From Brassica napus (Eukaryota > Streptophyta > Magnoliopsida > Brassicales > Brassicaceae), in assembly GCF_020379485.1 (NCBI RefSeq), contig NC_063436.1, positions 30,378,423 through 30,442,422 of the forward strand: a stretch of 64,000 nt of DNA, in the 5' to 3' direction. Under the pieces are notes generated by a model that saw nothing but the letters and a program-made list of their open reading frames with translations, searched no databases and was not told where the DNA came from. Positions 38,026-50,490 of this stretch are shown here, piece after piece (within the stretch, counting starts at the first letter, position 1; every line of letters starts with the position of its first letter). The position numbers and the translations under genes were made by a program.

Positions 38026-38338
38026 GTTAAGTATTAAAGTGATTTCATTTTTAGTAGTGTCGATGATTAAAATAAATCGAAAAAGAAATTCTAAAAAATC
38101 AATCAACAAAATCAAGAGAATTCTTTCCATTTGTAATAAGGAAACTAATTATTACAAGTATTAACTAATATTGTTGCGCAAGTAATGTTAATAGAGGGAT
38201 TAAATTATTTTTTCCTTTTCAATCAGTATTCAATGTTACTTTCTTTTTATAGGGGATCAATGAATTAAAATAAATTATTTGATTTGATAAAATGACTTTA
38301 TATTCTAATATATCTATAGACTACATAAAATAATAAAC

Positions 38339-38543
38339 CAAAATATTTACTTGAATTGATAAAATGACTTTATGTACCATACTTTCGACAATTAGTTACC
38401 ATAAATAGTTATTAATAATATTATGTAAGTCATTTGGAATCCAAAATATTTATTTGAATTAATAAAATGGATTTATATACCATACTTTCGACAATTAGTT
38501 ACCATAAATAGTTATTAATAATATTATGTAAGTCATTTGGAAA
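38339..38543. repeat. Two-copy tandem repeat, period 103 bp
   Basis: The block ACCATACTTTCGACAATTAG plus the following 60 bases occurs at 38376 and again at 38479, nearly identical. Confidence 0.75.
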
Positions 38544-38984
38544 GTGATGTTAATTGGTCATTAAATTATGTTTTCCCTTGCAATTAGTATTCAAAGGTAC
38601 TTTCCTATTATAGTGGGATCGATGAATTAAATGATATATCGAAATTACAAAATAAGGTAAGTATTTAGAGGGCTTTCCTTTTTAGTAGTGTCGATGGAAA
38701 ATATAAATCAAAAAGAAATTCTAAAAAATATTTAACAATAAACAAATATTCAATATAAAGTAAATTTAATTTTATTAATAATTTATAACATTCTGTAAAT
38801 TATTTTAAAATTATGATAAATTTATTCTTTAAACAACGATAAATAATTTAAAAATAATATTAATAAACATGTTTGAATTTTTTAATATTTAAAATATTCA
38901 AAAATACCTTCTTCACTAACTGAAAGTTATATTTTTAAATATAAGAAACTTGAGAAATGAAAATTTTAATTTTTTTTTTCAAAA

Positions 38985-39140
38985 TCTAAATATCCGAACC
39001 AGATCCGAAATAATCGAATCCGAACTAAAAATACCCGAACCCGACCCGAAGTACAGAAATACCCGAACGGGTTCTACACCTCTATACCGAAATACCCGAA
39101 AATCTGAAATACCCGACCCGAACCCGAACGGTTACCCAAG
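38985..39140. repeat. CCGAAC/ACCCGAA-rich dispersed repeat fragment
   Basis: Dense ACCCGAAC motifs like those in the MCCB intron element and, in reverse, at 39897-40488 and 54640-54800. A Brassica dispersed non-coding repeat of transposon origin; ends not resolved. Confidence 0.5.
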
Positions 39141-39894
39141 GCTAAACTAAATTGATAATTATTATCCCCTAGCTATATATGGGCTTAACGAAATCGACAA
39201 TAGTTTTGGGCTTGTCTACATAAGTGATTGATTAAAATAAATGAAAAAGAAAAATTCAAAAAAAACCAGCCAATAGAATTATAACGTTTTTCCTAAGAAG
39301 CTCTATATGAGTGCCACCTCAGCAGAAATCACTAAAGTGACTTCTCTTTTAATGTATAGAGGGATAAATACTTTAAACTTTTATTTGGCAACATAGATAG
39401 CAGTTAAGAAAATAGTATTGTTTGGAAACATGGATACGAGTAAGTTAGAAAAACAAAATGGGCTTATGTCATTAAAAAATTGAAACTTCATTACATGATA
39501 TTAAAAAGTAATGGACTTATGTTACTTGATATACATAATCAAATCAAAATAATGATTTAAAATTTATTATATCAAGAATTCATTCAAAAGTATACATATT
39601 CAAAATTTATTTTTTACTAACATATTTTCGAATAACCATTATAAAATATTTTCAATATATATAAGAAAAATACAATACAAAGCCCAATTCAAACATCCAC
39701 TTAAATTATGGTTTTTATATTTCACACTAAAATTTAAAAATATAATATATGTGATTATTTACATGATTGTGCGTATAAAATATTATTAATTATAAGATTA
39801 CTTATTTGATGGAACGTATAAAATATGATTAATTATATGATAACACATATTTTTGTAACCTATGATGACACATATAGGATATATAATAGTGATT

Positions 39895-40488
39895 AGGGGT
39901 GGGCGTTTGAGTTCGTTTTCGGATCTGTTTTGGATTTCGTGTTAGGTTCAAATTTTTGAGACTTCGGTTCGGATTTGGATAACCAATTTAAATTATTTTT
40001 AAAAAATTAAAAATTTATTATATAATTTAATATTTAAAAAAATCCATAAACAATAGAATATATTACATATAAATTTGAATAACATGTACCTAACTTAAGA
40101 TATAAATTGGTTAGGTTTAAATATTTGGATAGATAATTTATAATTATTTAAGTATTTTTGGAGTTTTGAGTATATTTTAACTATTTTAGATATTTACGTT
40201 TGATTATTTTTATATATTTTCAAGTATTTAAACGAACTTAAAAGTATCATATATATTCTGAATATTTTTATATATAATAAATCTAAAAATAATTAATATT
40301 CATGAGTATATAAATCTATTTTGGATACCCAAAATATTTCGGTTCAGGTCGGATTAGGTTTCAGTTATTCAAATACCAAAGTTTTGAATAATTCGGATAT
40401 TTAATCAATTTCGGTTCGGATTTGATACTACTTATTCAGAATTGAGATCAGTTCGGTTCTTCGAATTCGAGTTTTTTGCCCAACTCCA
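39895..40488. mobile_element. Non-autonomous hAT-like repeat
   Basis: Left end TAGGGGTGGGCGTTTGAG and right end TTTTTTGCCCAACTCC form a short imperfect inverted repeat of the kind seen in Brassica hAT-derived elements. The inside is rich in TTCGGTTCGG. No target duplication was confirmed. Confidence 0.4.
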
Positions 40489-40496
40489 AATCCCTT

Positions 40497-41852
40497 TCTT
40501 ATTAAAGGAGAAACATCAATAGAAATAAACCTTGGCCTCATGTGTTTATTACATGAGTGTCATTTCCTATGTGTCATCACCTAAGGCACTCTCACTAGCT
40601 TTTTAAATTAACCCTTTGTGACCTAGAATAATTACAACAAAATGCCATTGGACATATAAATTATACAATATGCTTTATTTTGATCTCGATCGGTTTTGTG
40701 ACATATGCATTACAATCCGCTTTGAAACAAAAACCAGGACTTTATGACAGGCAGAGAATCCGATTTGTTTACGGTTGAAAAAGGCAACAAATAAATTTCG
40801 ACATCTATCAAATGCATTTTAGGTTTCGATAATTATTCAACTTTTTTGTTTACGGTTTGTTATTATACTTTTGTTTATGGTTTTTATGAACATTTTTTAA
40901 CTAATATCAAATCGTATTATAATCATACATTTTTGAAACCGAGTCAACATTTTATGAACATTTCTATGGAATATTTTATGAATATTTTATGTAACATTTT
41001 ATAATAATAATCGTAAGTTTTATAAACATTCATAAAATAGGGATAAACATTCATAAGAAAGGAAACACAATTGAATTTCAAATCGCACATATTTTTATGC
41101 AGAATTTTATGCTTATAATCGACCGTTTTATAAACATTCCTAAAATAGGAATAAACATTCATAATAAAGGAAACACAATTGAATTCTCGCAGAAGCTCGA
41201 TGCAAACACAATATTCCAAATTATTACCTACGCTTAATTGGTCAAAATATAAAGGAAACACAATAATATTGTTAACGTATAAAAGGAAACAAAATTCAAA
41301 TAATCGGAATACTTATCTTAATCGAAAGAAGAATATTCCTGATTTATTTTGGCGTGACCATCACGGATCTTATAGTACCTATTTCACGAAAACGCATCAC
41401 GCAATAACAAAATAAGGTAAGTGGTATATATGGGATTAAAGAGGAGCATTAATATTGGTATCGTCGATTGAATTTGGCGTGGAGAGTAAAAACTTAGGCT
41501 CTGTGTTTATATAAATAGTAGAGCAATTCGTATTACACATTGTTCTTTTAATATTTTAAATTTTCTTTTTCTTTTTTTATACATTGTTCTTTTAATATTT
41601 TATTAGACTATTGCTTATGTTTCATTTAATATTATATTTATAATTTACCCGCATGCAAACAAATATACAATTTAATTCTCATGACCATCGCATGTAAATT
41701 TATATTGACATACTAAAATTCCTAACTATAATCCGTACTTTCTTACATATATTTTTCTTACTATGCCTATAACTTTAATTATGTCTACATATTAAAATTT
41801 ATAATACATTAATAATCTCCTTGCTCCGCGCATGGCACGGATTATCACCTAG
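40497..41852 (+). mobile_element. Helitron-like element with clear 3' end
   Basis: The 3' side shows CCGCGC ATG GCACGG (41826-41840, one mismatch in the stem), then CTAG (41849-41852) and T. A 5'-like TCTTATTAAAGGAGAAAC begins at 40497, but the base before it is T, not A, so the 5' end is tentative. A 130-bp inner block is duplicated near 40975-41060 and 41100-41190. Confidence 0.5.
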
Positions 41853-41890
41853 TAGAGTAATAAAAAATACAAATTACATCATATATACAT

Positions 41891-41917
41891 CCGCGCGGGC
41901 GTGCAGATCAAAATCTA
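41891..41917 (+). mobile_element. Helitron 3' terminus
   Basis: CCGCGCGGGCGTGC hairpin-like sequence, then CTAG at 41914-41917 followed by T, only 65 bp after the previous Helitron end. Stem imperfect. Confidence 0.5.
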
Positions 41918-42280
41918 GTTTGAATATTAAACTTTGTCTCCACGCCAAGATTATAGGCCTTTCAAACTTATGATAATGGAAAAAGGAAGTTTTCATTAAC
42001 TCATATATTATATTTAACTATGATTTCTCAAATTAGTTTATTATATAAGTATCTCTATATATTGAAAAAATAAGTTAGCATATATGGATCGATTACAGCC
42101 AATTACATGCACATAATAAAATTAGGTTAATTGTACTATTTCGCGGACAATTAGAAGGAGTTTAAAGGCACAAAATGTATATGATTTGTATTTTTTTTTT
42201 GAAAAAATGTGTTGCAACTAAGATTTATAGCTGTAATGTATTGTTTAACAATATGTCTTTCATTTAAGATTAAATAATCA

Positions 42281-42307
42281 CTAGATCTTGACTCGTGCGT
42301 CCGCACG
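42281..42307 (-). mobile_element. Helitron 3' terminus (minus strand)
   Basis: On the minus strand: perfect stem CGTGCG GA CGCACG (42307-42294), then CTAG at 42284-42281 followed by T. The body lies to the right; 5' end not found. Confidence 0.65.
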
Positions 42308-42740
42308 GATAGTTGCTTTTGTAAACGTTTAAAATTAAATACATACATTATTGTACTAATTAAATAAGAAGAGACTAATTAATTAAATATAACTGCGTTA
42401 GTTTTATTATTCTGAATAAATGATTTTGATTAATTTAATTTTTAATAAACCAATTATATAATATGATAATTTAATATATTATTTATAGTTTTTTTATGAA
42501 TTATATAATATATTATGAGTCTGTAAATGTTCTTGCTGTCAAAAAAAAAAAAAAAAAAAATGAATTGCAAAATTGGCTTTTTGATTTAAAAGTAAATAAA
42601 AAATTGCATATCTCTAAATTTATTAGGTAGCTAAATATTAGGCAATTTCGTAACAATTTTTATGAAAATTGTTATTTATAAGGTCAATGGTATTGAATAG
42701 TAATTATTGAGGAAAACTTAGGATTAAATTTATTTGTACT

Positions 42741-42767
42741 TCAGATTTGCACGGGATCTTTACCTAG
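42741..42767 (+). mobile_element. Weak Helitron 3' terminus
   Basis: TTTGCACGGGATCTTTACCTAG followed by T resembles the family end (CACGGGATCTTTACCTAG), but the hairpin is degraded. Confidence 0.35.
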
Positions 42768-43776
42768 TGATGAGTGTATAAGGTTATATATTGGATTTAT
42801 TTCAGACCAAACAATTAGCATATGTTTAAAATAGAAAAGAGTGTAACATGAAGTAATATATATATCAACACATCTAGTAATAAGATCTACGTTTCTAATC
42901 ATTATATGGAAAAACCCATTTTTCTTTCTGGAAATTTTTATTTTAAACCAAAATAGCTTAAGTTAGCAAAAGAACAAAGTTGTTTGACTTATTTTCTTAC
43001 ATTTGTTTACTTGAACAATTGCAAGAACTGACCTAAAAACAAATGTACGTACATGAAAAAATTTAAGTAAAAAAATCAAGTATCTAATAAAACAAATATC
43101 CCATTTTAAGTATACAGGAAAAAAAAATTATTACATCATATAATTGTTCTAATAATTCTATAAAAAAAAGATGGAAGTGTTCCCATATCATAACAGGCCC
43201 AAGCCCAAGAAAAAGCATCATACAAAAACAGCCCAATCCCGAGGACCATGATAAGTGGGTAAGAGTAGGGGTAATATTGTAATTTATAGGAAATAGAAAA
43301 AAAACTGTCAGCGTCTGACTATTTTGATTGTCCTATTAACTACTTCCACGGTTCAGATCCGAGCTCTCCTTATCTTTTCAGAAGAAAGAAGAAGAAGAAG
43401 AGATCTTTCACTGTCTTCTCCGTTCTCGTTTGCTTTTAAGGTCAATGTTGCTCCTCTGTTTGTTGTCTTCTCAATACTCGAGTGATCGGATCATCTGATT
43501 CAATCGATTTTGAATTGGAATTGCGTTTGCTACTTGATCTGTTTTAGTTCTTCTTCTTCTTCGTCTTGACATTTCGTGTAGATCGGTATTGTTAATTGCA
43601 TCATTCTCATTGATTGAGAAAAAAAAAAGACAAGGTCAATTATGACAGGATGATGACAAAATTGGGTACAAGATCTTTTTTTGTTTTGTCCTAATTATTT
43701 TCTTAATGCATTTTGTGTAGAGATTCGGATCAGTTTCAATCTAAAGAGAGGTGTTAGTTAAGATTCTCGACTATCC
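42768..43776. promoter_or_regulatory. VHA-H upstream region and leader
   Basis: AT-rich on the left. GGCCCA (43197-43202), AGCCCA (43202-43207) and AGCCCAAT (about 43230) are site-II-type motifs of housekeeping promoters. A GAAGAAGAAGAAG purine run (about 43381-43401) and T/C-rich DNA follow; a leader intron is likely between about 43440 and 43720. Confidence 0.45.
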
Positions 43777-46310
43777 ATGGATCAAGCAGAACTGTCTATG
43801 GAGCAGGTTGGTGTTTTTTTTTTTCAGATGCTGTCTAAGTGTGATTGAATTGTTAAAACATTTTAATAATCTATGTTGTTGTTGTTGTTGTTTGTTACCG
43901 TGAAGGTGTTGAAAAGGGATATTCCATGGGAGACTTACATGACGACCAAGCTCATTTCGGCTACAGGTCTCCAGCTCTTGAGGCGCTTTGATAAAAAACC
44001 TGAAAGTGCTAGGGCGCAGCTGCTCGATGAGGTAACTCTTCTACCACTATTTTAAAACAATTTACAGGAAGTCGAGTTAGTTTTCTGCTGTGTTATTAGT
44101 GGTTGAAGTGATATGTTTGTGTTGCAGGATGGTCCAGCTTATGTTCATTTGTTTGTTACCATCTTGCGTGATATATTCAAGGAGGAAACTGTGGAATATG
44201 TTTTGGCTTTGATTTATGAAATGCTCTCTGGTAAGTAAATAAATAAATAAAAATCTGAAGATATGTTTGCATTCACCTTTTCTACATATTAATGCATCAA
44301 CTTGTTTGGCAGCAAACCCAACACGAGCTCGGTTATTCCATGATGAAACTTTGGAACATGAGGATACTTACGAGCCTTTCTTGAGGTGAGTCCCTACGCC
44401 ATACTCTTATGACTGTAATTTGGTCTAGGCAAGTACTATTTCCAACGTTTATTGGATCGAATCTGTTGTTGTTTCTGCTTTGGAAAGGCCTAGGACCAGG
44501 CCTTGTTTGCATTTTTCTCATTTTTCAGTTACATTTTTTGCTTGATTTTGGCTTTTGTCTTCATGCTAAACGATATGCCCTCCTTCAGGTTGCTGTCGAA
44601 GGGAAACTGGTTCATTCAAGAAAAAAGCTGCAAGATCCTTGCCTGGATTATAAGGTATTTGTAGAGTTCAATATCACTATATTAAACATTTTTCTCGCAT
44701 ACACTTCATTTACCTGACGGCTCTTGCTCTTGTTGACATATAGTGCTAGGCCAAAAGCTGGTGCTATTGCTAATGGGGAAGCTTCGGGTTCTAAAAAACC
44801 TATAACTACAATTGATGATGTTCTCAATGGGTTGGTGGAGTGGCTTTGTGCTCAGGTACCTCTTCTTTTCTCTTTTCCACTTTCAGTTTATGTTGGCGTT
44901 GCATTTTTTTTGAAGTGGTAATGATTCTTGAAAAGCGTTTGAGGTCCATTATATATAATCTTTAATTTTTAAATGCAGTTGAGGCAACCTTCTCATCCAA
45001 CTCGTGGTGCTCCAATTGCTATCAGCTGCCTGTCGACACTGCTTAAGGAACCTGTTGTGAGATCATCGTTTGTTCAGGCAGATGGGGTGAAGTTACTTGT
45101 CCCTCTAATCTCACCAGCATCCACTCAGCAGTCTATCCAGGTAACTTTATACTTGGTGGAAGTAGTTTCAAGTGAAATTTGTTTATTTTGAATGACTATT
45201 AAAGCTTTGGAGTTATATTACTCCCTAATTCTAATGCGTGGCCTAGATAAATTTGTAACCGTTGATAGGTCTGTTTCAGTTTCTCATTCAATATGTCTCA
45301 GTAACTAATTCTTGTGATTTGTATGCTCTCGACCAACAGCTTCTCTACGAAACATGTCTCTGCATCTGGCTTCTGTCCTACTATGAACCCGCTATAGAGT
45401 ACTTGGCAACATCTAGGACAATGCAAAGGCTCACGGAAGTGGTTAAGAGTTCGACTAAGGAAAAGGTGAGCTATGTTCTCTAGCATTGCTATCCTGCAAT
45501 TACTTAAATTTCATATGACAGATGCACTTGTTATGTTTCTCTGACGGTGTTTTGTCTTAATAGGTTGTGAGGGTGGTCATATTGACATTCAGGAACTTGC
45601 TTCCGAAAGGTACATTTGGTGCCCAGATGGTTGATCTTGGACTCCCACATATCATCCACAGTCTGAAAACACAAGCATGGAGTGACGAGGTTAGACAAGT
45701 TCAACACATAGAATGATACTTACACCATCAGATGTGTATAAGTATATACCTTTGTTGCAAGCATCGCCGATGGTTTAACCTGTTGTTTAACTCTTGAATT
45801 TTGAAAGGACTTGCTGGATGCACTGAACCAACTAGAAGAAGGGCTAAAAGACAAGATCAAGAAGCTGAGTTCCTTTGATAAATACAAGCAAGAGGTTCTT
45901 CTTGGCCATCTTGACTGGAACCCAATGCACAAAGAAGCCAACTTCTGGCGTGAGAATGTCACTTGCTTTGAGGAGAATGACTTCCAGGTATTGGCTAGTT
46001 CTGTTTATTCCATCACACTACAAAACAATCTTAACCACTTGTTAAAAACCTGTTGGTGCAGATACTCAGGGTTCTCCTCACAATCCTGGACACGTCAACT
46101 GATCCAAGATCATTGGCGGTGGCATGCTTTGATATCTCGCAGTTCATTCAGTACCACCCGGCGGGGAGAGTGATCGTGACAGACCTCAAGGCGAAAGAAA
46201 GAGTGATGAAACTGATGAACCATGAGAACGCTGAGGTTACCAAGAACGCTCTCTTGTGCATTCAGAGGCTTCTCCTTGGTGCTAAGTACGCCAGCTTCTT
46301 GCAAGCTTGA
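43777..46310 (+). CDS. VHA-H: V-type proton ATPase subunit H
   Basis: Regulatory subunit of the V1 sector that couples V1 to Vo and controls ATP hydrolysis on vacuole and trans-Golgi membranes. Eleven exons join in frame: 43777-43806, 43906-44031, 44128-44230, 44313-44385, 44589-44654, 44744-44855, 44979-45140, 45340-45465, 45564-45689, 45808-45987, 46062-46310, giving 450 residues. The all-helical HEAT/armadillo-like N-terminal part is visible ([42 protein letters not shown]), as is the conserved C-terminal part ([47 protein letters not shown]). It is about 10 residues longer than Arabidopsis VHA-H (from memory), the extra lying in [18 protein letters not shown]. The Arabidopsis gene is on chromosome 3, so this location is not collinear. 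Confidence 0.95.
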
Positions 46311-46849
46311 TGGGACTCTTGCATGTTTCTTTCTATATATAATGGAAAGCAACCAAAACACTGACACAGTGTTTCCTTTTCTCCCTGTGGATTTGTTGTT
46401 AAAACCTGCCCCAAACCCCTTCTACATCACAAGACCATCTCTTTATTATTTTGTCCTAAAGAAAGTGCTATTATACACTTAAATAATAGCTGCGTTGTTT
46501 TTTTACCTTTTGTATTTATTTATTCAATAAAAAAGCCTCGAGGTATATGCTATTGTTACAGACAGCAATCTCGGGACTGTTTGTTGCAAGACTGATGTGA
46601 ATGTTCCAGTGTAATGCGGATGAGATAATATGGTTGCATTCTCTGCTAATGTTTTACAACATTGTTTCAGTCTATTAACTTTATTATCAATATCTTTCAG
46701 AATTACACATACAAACATACACATACGTTTATAACTGGAATCATCTCATCTATGATACCTGCTTTATGATTGTGGGATCTTGGAAGTAATAAACATATTA
46801 TTTATGATCAGTTGGCTGACCAACTTAAAAAGAAGACGGAAGAACTGAA
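46311..46849. other. Convergent 3' region
   Basis: Holds the 3' UTRs of VHA-H and the cyclase gene, which point toward each other. No further feature. Confidence 0.5.
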
Positions 46850-48155
46850 TCACTTGATGAGAATGCACCTGGTTGGTGCCCCTTCTGCTCCAACCAATCT
46901 CAGCGGTAAGCAATGAAGCGAGTACATTCCTGCCTCAACACCATCCAGCTTCAGAGCTTCGACAGGGATTATATCCTGAAAATGATGCCAATTTCTCACT
47001 TGTTAGCTTAAGTATCTCTCTCACTTTCTTGTCTATGATGTTTTATCATATCCCACAAGAGAAAAAAGACACAGGGAAGCCTAAGCAAAGCAGTGGCGGT
47101 TTTCAAGAAACAGAAGCAATGTATACTTTTAATAGAGAAAGATATACTCACCCTTCCTCTAAGTATAACCTTGTGAGTTGCCGGTGACTCGTCAAAAGCA
47201 GCAAAGGAAAGATAATCAAGCCCTGGATTCCACAATCCAGAATTAAAACAGGTTTCAGTAAATGTAATAACAAAGCTAAGAAATACTCAAAGTATATGCA
47301 TGATAACAGAAGTTACATCTCTTACCAACAAGTTTGATGTCCGTGTTCTCAACCAACCACTTGGCCCCATCAGTCATGAATCCAGAAAAGCTTGAATCGA
47401 ACTCTTTCTTAAACATAAGCCGCCTGATAAAAAAATCCACAGGAATGAAATTAAGCTCAAAATAGAGAAGAGAGTAGTAAACTTTGACATATCTTCACAG
47501 TAATATTTGAGTATTATGGTAGATTTACTTGTCAGTGTTGGATGTTCTGAAGAGCACACGACGAACTCCCCTTGGAATATGAAGTGATTCCATTACCTCA
47601 GCTAATATAATTCAGTTAGACCAAAAAAAAAATTATACAAAAAAAAACATAACTTCAAATTATCTTCAGACATAAACTCACCAGTTATGTTCTTGTCTCT
47701 CGGAACATCAACCAACAAAGCAGGACCTATTAACAGAACTCAAATTATTATTATTTTTTTTCAAAAAAAAAACTCGAAAGACGATTACCGTTTAGAGTTT
47801 GGAGGTCAAGCGAATCGCAATCGAAACCAGCGTCGTAATACTCATCAATGAAGTGGCCTGGAGCATCCACGTGTGTTCCGGAGTGAACAGACAGTTTCAT
47901 CTCCGACACGTTAGCGAACGATCCGTTCTTCATACTCGCGATCAGTCTCAGGTGGTTCGAAAGTCCCTCCTTAGACTCCCACGCCGGCATCTCCGGCGTG
48001 TAACGGTGGCTGATGTCGAATATCTTACCTCCGCCATAAACCTCCTGGCGGTTTGGCTTGAGGTCGTCGGCGAGTTTACCAGAGACGGCGAGGAGAGGTG
48101 AGAGGAGGAGTGCGGCGGCGAGGCCGAGGAGAGGGAAGTTCACGGAGCGGGTCAT
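46850..48155 (-). CDS. CYCLASE1: Cyclase-family protein (CYCLASE1-like, At4g34180-like), secreted
   Basis: Six exons on the minus strand: 47789-48155, 47682-47726, 47529-47601, 47326-47423, 47152-47222, 46850-46975, giving 259 residues. The N-terminus ([26 protein letters not shown]) is a clear signal peptide. The family metal-binding motif [12 protein letters not shown] is intact, with [15 protein letters not shown] before it and [17 protein letters not shown] after. Members resemble kynurenine formamidase/bacterial cyclase folds; in Arabidopsis they are linked to cell-death control in the apoplast, but the substrate is not known to me. All borders are GT-AG and the phases agree. The last exon ends [15 protein letters not shown]. 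Its place after CYCD3;1 matches the Arabidopsis order. Confidence 0.93.
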
Positions 48156-48430
48156 TGGATCGGGTCAACGGGTTTATTGATGGTATCGAACTAAACTATT
48201 CAATATGTCTGATTTTTTGGCATCGAGCTATTTAATGTAAGACGTGTGACGATTGGCTATTGACTTTTGAATTTTTGATAAAACCGTCAATATTGACTTT
48301 TTAACTATGTATTTGAGATAATTTCGATTTTCTTTTATTATTAATAAATTTTGAAACGAGATAAATTAATTTTCACTGTAATAAAATTACTACGAAATTT
48401 TTGATTTAGAAACTAGTTTAATTTCTATGT

Positions 48431-48751
48431 TTAGTTAACAAAATCGTAAAAAATTAATATCTTAAAACTAATAAACACTTTCAAATCACAAATCTCTTGA
48501 TCATTTATCACCGCGGTGAGACACAACCTCTTCAAACACGGATCTGTCTCTTTTGAAATTATCATATGCTTCTTGATCTTCTTCTTCACATTTTTCCATG
48601 ATGCTATGTAAGCATCTATGTCATTATATATATCAGTAGATAAAATATTGTATAAATGGTTAACGGAAGAAAATAAAGACTTTGTTAGCTGTTGTAAAAT
48701 GGTATATAATGGGTTTTGATGTAGTGCGCTCAACTGATCTTTTATGCACAA
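48431..48751 (-). pseudogene. DUF241-like fragment
   Basis: A minus-strand open frame with DIYNDIDAYIASWKNVKKKIKKHMI closely resembles the DUF241 fragment at 52070-52571 (DAYTASREDVNKKIKKYIV). Only this part of the domain is present and the frame then runs into unrelated sequence, so it is a broken copy. Confidence 0.5.
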
Positions 48752-49321
48752 CGACTAAACATATATTGGCTGTCAACATTTGAAGTACTTCCATACAGTT
48801 ACACAGATAGACAAAAAACAGTCAATTTCGACGTCCACACTACTATTTTGCGGTCCCGACTTACATTACATATACTGATCATATATGATAAAACATACAT
48901 TAACTCAAAAATTATTTAAATTTCATACATCAACTTATAATTTAACCGTTTATCAGTGGTGACATGGTATTAACATCTCATATGAATCAGTTTATAATAT
49001 TTTGTAATACAAAATGACATCAAATTTTTAGAAAGAAGGAAAACTTGCAGTTGACTAGAATCGGATAATCGTTTGTTCTTTATAAACCAGGTGTACATAT
49101 ATAATAAATACAGCTTTGTTTTTAACCGTTACAAAGCTATTATAAACGTTTTTATAGAATATATAATAAGTTAGCTTTGTTTTTAAGTTTTAACAGTTAC
49201 AAAGCTAAGAAAACTCTGTTTTGCGTGCAGAACCGTTTCTTAATTTATATTATTATATATAGTCAACTATTCCTTTTAAGAGATTTGATCTTTCAGAATT
49301 TTTTTTATTATTTTACCATTC

Positions 49322-49328
49322 TATAAAA
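49322..49328 (+). promoter_or_regulatory. TATA box of the first six-cysteine peptide gene
   Basis: TATAAAA, 80 bp before the ATG; the paralogue has TATAAAA 81 bp before its ATG. Confidence 0.6.
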
Positions 49329-49401
49329 ATGTTATACATTGTCTACAACATATATCTATTCACTTTGTTGTTGTCTAAAAAACACACAATTTTCTGCAGT
49401 G

Positions 49402-49760
49402 ATGAATTCATTCAAGTCTGCTTTCATCGTCCTTTTAATTCTTACTGGTAATTTTAAATTTGTGTATGATATGAGAAACTCAAAAGCTTCACTTCTAAAC
49501 TATAGACAGATTTTATATTATTTATAAACGTAAAAATTTAGATTCTAGTACTTATGTTTATTAAATCTTGTGCTGCAGTGGTGATATCCGTAACAGTTCA
49601 GATTGGTGAGGCGAGACGTATGTTACAAGAAGAAAAGTCTCTGCCTGTATTGGATCATCAAGTTTCCAAGCTGGTGGTTAAATTTTGTCCGGATGGTTGC
49701 CATTCCTTATGTTTTGCTACCACTTGTGGCTGTGTATGCCATCGGCCACCAAAACCATAA
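49402..49760 (+). CDS. Small secreted six-cysteine peptide (defensin-like class, unclassified)
   Basis: Two exons, 49402-49447 and 49579-49760, give 75 residues. The intron splits the signal peptide, as in many plant cysteine-rich peptide genes. Signal peptide: MNSFKSAFIVLLILT continuing VVISVTVQIGEA, with likely cleavage after A27. A basic/acidic pro-region follows (RRMLQEEKSLPVLDHQVSKL). The mature end carries C52, C56, C60, C65, C67, C69, spacing C-x3-C-x3-C-x4-C-x-C-x-C, and finishes RPPKP. This spacing does not match the classic 8-cysteine defensins. Loops 1-4 recall cyclotide spacing, but the last loop is only one residue, so I do not assign that family. The reading frame is intact and a TATA box is well placed. 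The function is unknown; defence or signalling is a guess from the class. Confidence 0.75.
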
Positions 49761-49799
49761 ACTATGATCAACTAATATGAATAAAAAAATATGTTTTAA

Positions 49800-50490
49800 C
49801 ATTTCCTTTAACACTTTTGATTATTTCAAAAGATTATGACACTAATAAATTGATTTATAGGGGAAAAGTAAAAAAGTAGTCTAACTCATCAAGTTATTAA
49901 TAGATTAATTCTCATTTAATTGTAGTTACTAGTTTCTTTTTATACCTATCTTGCCTTTATTTTCTTTGTTACAAAAAATAGTATTTACGATTTTTCCATT
50001 ATACAGATTTATTTTTTTAAATATTTATGTAGTCACAAGTTTTTTTTTGACATATTTATTTCTCTTTAGTTACAGATTTACTTAAATTAGACAGATTTGC
50101 TTAAACAAATATGTCATGTTTTTGTCACAAACTTATTTCATTACAACAAATTTAATGATGATTTGACAAATTTAATTTTTCTGACCACAAACTTATTAAA
50201 TTTTGATAGATTTATACATTATCTATAGATTTATTTATCTTTGGTCACAGAGTTACTTCAATTTGACAGATTTAGTTAAGATTCATAGATTTATTTTTGT
50301 TTTGACCACAGATTTATTTCATGTAAACATATTAATTAAAATTTGATAGATTTATTTTTCTTTTGCCATAAATTTACTTCATTCTAGCAGATTTAATTAC
50401 AATATGATAGATTTTTTTTCTTACCATGTATAGAAAGTTTGATCTTATTACATTTCTGTTCTATACAACTTTAAGAAATTTAATCTTTAA
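49800..50490. other. AT-rich spacer with a third, truncated peptide-gene promoter copy
   Basis: A degenerate short repeat around GACAGATTTA/GATAGATTTA occurs many times from about 50020 to 50415. At about 50405-50475 the sequence TTTTTCTTACCATGTATAGAAA up to TTCTGTTCTATACAAC matches the region just before the second peptide gene (51212-51270), but no coding exon follows before the Helitron. Confidence 0.5.

Noticed and set aside
39301..39360. Firm 5' end for the minus-strand Helitron ending at 35109
   Set aside because: The motif fits, but the outside base is not A and the two ends are 4 kb apart; kept only as a candidate.
46809..46917. Plus-strand reading [17 protein letters not shown]... 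looked like a coiled-coil exon after VHA-H
   Set aside because: It is the antisense of the last cyclase exon (46850-46975), which reads [16 protein letters not shown] to TRCILIK in frame with the other exons.
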